From: Rhyacichthys aspro
Taxonomy: Eukaryota; Chordata; Actinopteri; Gobiiformes; Rhyacichthyidae
Length of the DNA: 64,000 bases
Assembly: GCA_036850595.1 (NCBI GenBank)
Contig: CM072156.1
Coordinates: forward strand, 11,215,441-11,279,440
Direction of reading: 5' to 3'
This document shows, in pieces, positions 58,186 through 64,000 of this stretch. The position numbers and the translations under genes were made by a program. The notes beneath the pieces are model-generated. The model made no database searches. It had not been told where the DNA came from and saw only the letters and a program-made list of their open reading frames with translations. Every line of letters starts with the position of its first letter. The first letter of the stretch is position 1.

Positions 58186-60959
58186 AAATACAACAGTAAA
58201 AAAATGGGGTAATGCCTGTTTAACCTTTTTGTATATTGCTTGATGTTTCCTGGGACATTAATGTTACTTTAGAGCATTTGATTAGGTTTATGTTGTCTCA
58301 TTTACATGTCTCTATTATAGTGCACATGAACATATTTATATAAATGTGACAAATTTGGAGTTTAAGTTCCAAGTTAATTAGGGCTCAGGTCATTTTTTTC
58401 ATGTAATGATCAGCTTTCTTGGTTCCAAACCAGATTGAAGTTGGATATGTTGTTTCATTTTTGTTTATTTATTTAGGCTCTAAGTTAATACCATGGCTTT
58501 TCTCTCATCAATGTTTTAATAGTTAGCTTTCAACTAAGTAAAAGTAAAAAGGTGAATGGGTTTAATACACACTGTCTGCTGTCTGTTTCTTTAGTTAGAC
58601 TTCTCTGTCAAGCTGCCTGGACTGCTGGGCCGACACTCAGCGAACCCAAATGCACATGTAAATTATTATCAGTCCTGTTGTTAAGATGTTCATTATGCAG
58701 AGTGGCCCATGAGGAATTCATTAAACCTAAATTGATTTAACTGAAACAAAATGGAGGGCTTGTGCTCATAAATTTACCAAAGTAATTGAGATAAATTCCT
58801 CACATTTGCACATCATCACATCATAACTGGGCGAACAGCTCAGCTCACATTGCTGAGGCTGAAACACATCACAAACTCAGCAGTACCACTTATCTCTAAT
58901 TTGGGCATTTTAACTGTAATGGAGAGCTTATTTGAATTAATGAAGACAGTAAGCCTTTCTCTTTCCAAAATCTTTCAGTTTGTGCTGGATTTTCAGTGCG
59001 CACGGCCAGCTCTGGGGAATGGCACACTTGTTCGCTGTTTGGTAGAATTTATTTCTATGTAGAGTTGTATTTCTGCTCTCGTTCTTGACACAAAATCTCT
59101 GGTTTTGTCGGATGATACAACAGAAAGTGAAGATTGACAGCTGTAGACCTCAATGTCAGTTTTTTTTTCTGGCACTTTCTTGACAGTCTCCTAGGTTTTC
59201 AGTTCAAAATGTGACACATGTACTATATTTATCAAATTAGATCAAAGATTAATCACACATAGATAGAGGCAGGAAATAAGTGACAATGTGGGAACAAAAC
59301 TCAATTTATCGGAAAAAAGTCAAAGGAAGTAGCAAAATAGGTAGGGGAGACCGATTTCTATGGATGACAGTGACAGGATTAATTCAGTGTTGTTCACTGA
59401 ATTTTCAAAAAAGCAGTGTGGGGCCCCTGAGAGTCTGAATTTACCAGTTTCTGCTCTGGTGGAGTTGATCTGCAGTGCACAGGATACGACTGACACACTG
59501 CCATGTTGCTTGTTAAGCCTTAATAGAGACATTTGCAGTTTACGTTACAGGTTCAGAGTTGTTTTTCTCACTGTTGTGCTACACTATCATGCACACTAAC
59601 AGCCCATTTATATTGACTATTCAATATAGACTGTGCAGCATGTGTCACATTTTAATTGGGTTTATAGCATACCAAATTTGCATTTACTTTGTTTTATTTA
59701 GAAAACGATGTAGTGCATTTTGCATAAACAGTCTCAACAGCCTTAGACAATGAAACAACAATTATTATTATTAACAAATATTACCCACTGTAAGTGACAT
59801 CACAGTTTATTGTTGAACTACTTTTTTTTGTTTATGGTAGTGACTGAAATATTAGAATTGCAATATCACACTCATAGCCAGCACTGAGGAACTGATCATT
59901 GTAATCTTTATGTGCAGATATTTGACACAAATGGGGGTTAATTGACTAAAATCTCAGCCATAGTTAGTTCTGTTGTGAGTTTGGCCACAATATAAGCACT
60001 GTAAAGTACCAACTAACTCAAACCTTTTAAATGAGGTTTTTTTGTTTTTTTTTTGAGACTGCTAAACTGCACTTATATTGCTATTGTGATCTATTATAAT
60101 CTGTTGTTAAATGAAGCTAAATCTCAAATGAGTCTTGAAGAATCCCACAGTATAAGTAGTTTACATGATGGTTATAACACTGTATTGTCCCAGTGAAGGT
60201 GAGAAGAGAAGTGCTCTTTCTGCAACTACAGCCAGAGGTCCCAGAGCTTTACCCTTGATTTTAGTCCCCATCCAGAGACATCATCATCCAGGAGTAGCCC
60301 TACACTGGGTAATCACATATATGGCCCATTTCCTGTACAAACCAGCACTCACCTTTGGCCAATGGATGAAGCTCACAGGGTGTTGCACTGCATCCTTGAT
60401 TTTCAGTTATGGGTTTGATGCATTGTGTGTGCTCTACCTTTCCACTAAGGGTAATGATGTTATAGATCCGTGGCTTTAAATTCATACTGACTGTTAGTTG
60501 TGTAATAAACAATGGCTTTTTTTCTTCATTTTGTTATTAATAGACTCTGCTCCGAGCTGAATGTATATCTTTCTGTTTCATGCTCAGTTTGGGCCTGCTG
60601 GTGGGCTGTGTACTGGAGGTGGTTGCTAAAGGTTAAACTGAGTAGGAAGTCTCCCCAATGAGAAATATACATATTTCAATATTCCAAGGCCACAACATGG
60701 GCATCTCAGAGTGCTACAAGCACACCAGCACAAAGATGAGGCACTGATCAAGTTTTATTGAATGCCTCCGGTGTCAAAAGCAAAAAGGATTTCAGAAAAA
60801 TACTGCCATCATCAATCCTTGTCACACACAAGAGCTTGAGGTCTCATTCAATATTAGTTCAAGTGAGATTACCCAATTTATTTTTCTTGTATTTGAGAAA
60901 TACAAAAGCATGTTGTAATAGGAATAGCAAATCCTAACAAAAAACAAGTATTTAATGAA

Positions 60960-61290
60960 ACACATCCAGAGCTGTTAGAGGAAAATTGCTTTTTAATTCA
61001 TTCTCTGTAAAATGTACACCGCATAACAGTCGTGACCCTTTAAATGAACAATAATCTAATGTAAATGAGTTGTTAGCTTGCTGCTCATTAATTTGGCTGT
61101 TTGGAAATGAGGCAGATAATTCTTCCAAATTCTCAAGTGCTGCCACGTGTGCAGCTGAAGAGACGGTTGGAGCACTGCAGTTAAGACATGCAGGGCTGGA
61201 AATAATTTCTGACTCACCAAAATTAGCCTTTTTATGACCCTGTCAATGTAAAGTGTAGACGTGTAATATGGCAGGTAAAGGAAACACACT
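60960..61290. promoter_or_regulatory. Candidate conserved non-coding element
   Basis: Repeat-free, high-complexity sequence containing a homeodomain-type CATTAATT (61086-61093). It resembles vertebrate non-coding elements in texture. Conservation has not been tested. Confidence 0.2.
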
Positions 61291-61850
61291 GAGAAAAACA
61301 CTGACTAATGCTTGTGTGGCAGTCTTTTTGATCTTTTGTTTACAACGTGATGTGTAAAATCATTAGACAGGAGAACATGACCTACTTCCGGCTCCTTATG
61401 GGGGCCACTAATGGGCTAATTCTGACCATTTTAGCTCAGTTTATGACTGTTCCCCCTAAACTTCAGTGAAAGTGAGCCTCATAAAACCTCTGTGCTATGC
61501 TCATTATTCACCATTGTTTCAGTAGTTGGTGGGAGGTGACAGAAAAAGCAGGAGATGGTGCTTTCTGAAAGAGGTCCCTGACTGATAGTAACATGGAAGT
61601 CTCTTTCAAATGTGTCATGCATAAAACATAATAGGCCCTCTGCAGATTAAAAAGAGATTGGTTTGAAAAAAGTGGGATACTAAACATATGAGTTGTGTAA
61701 CTTTTGTAATGCTTTCTAAAGATGATAAAGCTTGATATAGGGCTTGTCAGTACAACACTCTTTAGAGTTCAGAGAGCCTTTATCTTTTAGTAAAACAAAA
61801 CACTACTGCCTCTGAATGCTATGCATGCTTTTAAATACACTTTCATTGTC

Positions 61851-62191
61851 AAAGCGGGGCTGGCTTAATGCATAGATCATATAGGCGACCTAGAGCGCAA
61901 CATGGGCAGGGGGCGCCAGGAGACCACATGCAAAGGAAAAATAGCAGCTCGTAGATGCGTGGAGCTCCACCCAAATGAAAAGAATGACAGCTAATTTTTG
62001 ATGTGTTTAATTCAAACCACACCTTGTCTGAGTTGAAATTAGACGCACGCATCACTGAGAGTGTGCATAAAGTCAGTTTCCTGCGCTTGTGTTCATCAAA
62101 CCTCAAAGACTGTTAAATCCTTGATCCTTTTAAATGTGGGACACCAGTTTGTAATCTCGCCCAGGGTGCCAAACGACTAGAGCCGGCACTG
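61851..62191. mobile_element. MITE-like element of about 340 bp
   Basis: The left end reads GCGGGGCTGGCTTAATGCAT then ATAGGCGACCTAGAGCGC; the right end reads CCCAGGGTGCCAAACGAC then TAGAGCCGGCACTG. The ends are imperfect inverted repeats of each other and match a fish repeat with 'GGCATAGG...GGGCGCC' arms. The interior carries GGGGGCGCCAGG. No transposase is present. Confidence 0.5.
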
Positions 62192-64000
62192 TTCCAAAGT
62201 ATACATAAGCTGTCATTTCACTGGCAAACAGCAATATAGTTAGCATTTTGAAGTTTCAATTATCACACTTTCTGATATAAACATGTCAATGTTTCTTTAA
62301 ATTATTCATAGAAAAATAGAAAATTGGACTGTACAAGGACTGCATTTAAAACTATGTTTTTTAATGCTTTCAGAGACATTTTAGTAGAATACGGTTCATT
62401 CCAGTTCAGGTCTTGTCTTAAGGAGGATTTCACGTAACAGTGATTAACATTTAGGGCCAAATTAGTTTCTGATTACCTGGTGATCTAGTCTTTTTCTTTA
62501 GTAAGAAGAATAAGTACTAATCTGTGTTACTATGATGCAAATGTGTTAACATTGCACCACAATGGCCCACTGTCATACACTGTAGATAAACATATTACCT
62601 TAGACTAACTTTTCAAAAATATATAACATTTCACAATAACCTGTTGCACTATTGCTGCTTTGTTTGATGTGTTGATGTGTGGAAGACTCTGCTTGTGGAC
62701 ACATTTGTTGGTTCATTGTGTGGCTATACTACCGGCTCTTGTTGTCGAAGCTTCAGCCAGCATTGCATCAATGGTCTGGTGCCGAGAAATTGAAATTGAA
62801 ATGCACAGACTGTCAGAGGCTCCTCTGGAGCTGTTTCCGTAGAAACAAGACAGCCATGGTGGAAATCCAGGAATGCAGGACACCAGTGGTTACATTCCTA
62901 TGTGACGGGAGGAGATTTATTTCATTAGCTGGAAAAGAAACACATGCAAATATTAGAACTATTGAATTTGTTAGGCCAAGGTAGTTAAATGCTGTTTTGA
63001 AAAGCTTCCCTGTTGATTCACACAAACACAATCAGCCAAAGGCAAAACAGAGCTAATTAGAAATGACACCAAAGTAAAAAAGAGTAAAAGAGACTGACAG
63101 AGATTATTAGAATGAAAACAATTAAGTAAATGAATAGCAAAAAACAGCAATAGAAGTTCAAATGCAAAAGCCAGAATCCAAAAGAGAGGATTTACTGCCA
63201 TCTTCAATCTGGCTCACAACGTTTGCCTTTAGATGTTCTCAATTGTACTGGACTCATTATTAACACATGCTTAATGATGGTTAGTCTGCCTCTCTATGGT
63301 GTGTTAGAAAGATGGTTTTGTAGAATTTAGCTCCGTGATAACATCACTAGAAAAATACAGCAGGATAATATGAATGCCTGTTTACATGTTGTTTGTCCAT
63401 ATATTTGATAATTATTGTCTGTCATGCCAGCTTTTAGTTACAGCTTTAACATGTATAATTTTTAATACAGCATTATTCTCCTTTTGTATGTGTGAGAGAA
63501 AGAAATACAATGGCACATTGGTACAACTACAACAAGTTGAAGGAAAGGCTGAACTTCCATGTTTGAATGTTGTTTAGTTACAGTGGATTTGTGTGTCCTT
63601 GTAACTGATCTTTTTAAAACAGAGAACAAACCACACACAAAGATGACCACTGATGTGTACTTAATTCTGATCTGAGCCATTTATTGCATGTCAACACTCC
63701 TGACAGTTCTAGACTATGCCAAAAAAAGTCTCTCTAATCAGATGCTTGAGGGAAATGAGTCATATGGCCGTATATAATTAGTGTTTCTTTGTGTTGTGCC
63801 TCCTCCTGCCACCTTTAGAGTCATACAAACAACATACTGGCTCCAAACGGGGTCCATTTCTGGAAAAGGCCGTCTGTAAACTGAAGTGTGTGGGGAGTAC
63901 ATTTTGGAGGACACTTCTCGGGGGAGTGCCTCACCATATGAAACAGGAGCATGCCACTGTCACTGGCCTGTCTCATAGACAGATTTTAGGAGATTTTCAC
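62192..64000. other. Downstream intergenic DNA to the window end
   Basis: No gene, repeat array or convincing element recognised. Open frames are at most about 100 codons and overlap on both strands, as chance frames do. Confidence 0.5.

Larger units (their letters stand above)
54851..61850. other. Downstream intergenic DNA with a diverged direct repeat
   Basis: No gene recognised. It holds a T run (55169-55183), a short (TA)n tract near 55271-55286 and the repeated block in 57180-58185. The section 60960-61290 is high-complexity and listed separately. Confidence 0.5.

Overview
This is vertebrate nuclear DNA, almost certainly from a ray-finned (probably percomorph) fish. It is AT-rich, has spliced genes with GT-AG introns, and carries simple-sequence repeats plus tRNA-derived SINE and MITE fragments of types common in teleosts. 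There are no operons, ribosome-binding sites, prokaryotic genes or CRISPR arrays.

One protein-coding gene is visible and it is complete: smarca2 (BRM), the ATPase of SWI/SNF (BAF) chromatin-remodelling complexes, on the + strand. A CpG-rich promoter with CCAAT and ETS motifs lies near 17.1 kb. A probable non-coding first exon ends at 17278. Thirty-three coding exons run from the ATG at 18069 to the TAA ending at 38867, and an AATAAA lies at 39972. The exons join in frame to 4749 nt, giving 1582 residues, close to the roughly 1590 of the mammalian protein. The domain order is proline/glycine-rich N-terminus, QLQ, short poly-Q, HSA, BRK, two-lobed Snf2 ATPase, SnAC region, AT-hook, bromodomain and acidic tail. 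Exon-29 residues and the C-terminal tail match BRM better than its paralogue BRG1 (smarca4). The gene spans about 22 kb.

Region by region: 1-17.0 kb has no recognisable gene. It holds a hAT-like relic with a precise 21-bp minisatellite (about 4.95-5.56 kb), a TTAA-type MITE (about 12.4 kb), an interspersed-repeat fragment (about 2.8 kb) and several high-complexity blocks that could be regulatory. 17.0-40.0 kb is smarca2; its introns hold an (AC)n microsatellite of 82 bp, a tRNA-derived SINE with a 17-bp perfect hairpin, and possible intronic regulatory sequence. 40.0-64.0 kb is again without a recognisable gene and holds SINEs, MITE remnants, a diverged direct repeat and candidate regulatory blocks. 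In vertebrates smarca2 usually lies between the dmrt1/3/2 cluster and the kcnv2/vldlr region, so these flanks probably belong to those long intergenic intervals (inference; neither neighbour is in view).

The most notable protein-level observation is that the LxCxE motif of mammalian BRM/BRG1 reads LTYEE here. No new biological system was found. The remaining findings concern gene-model details, repeats and candidate non-coding elements.
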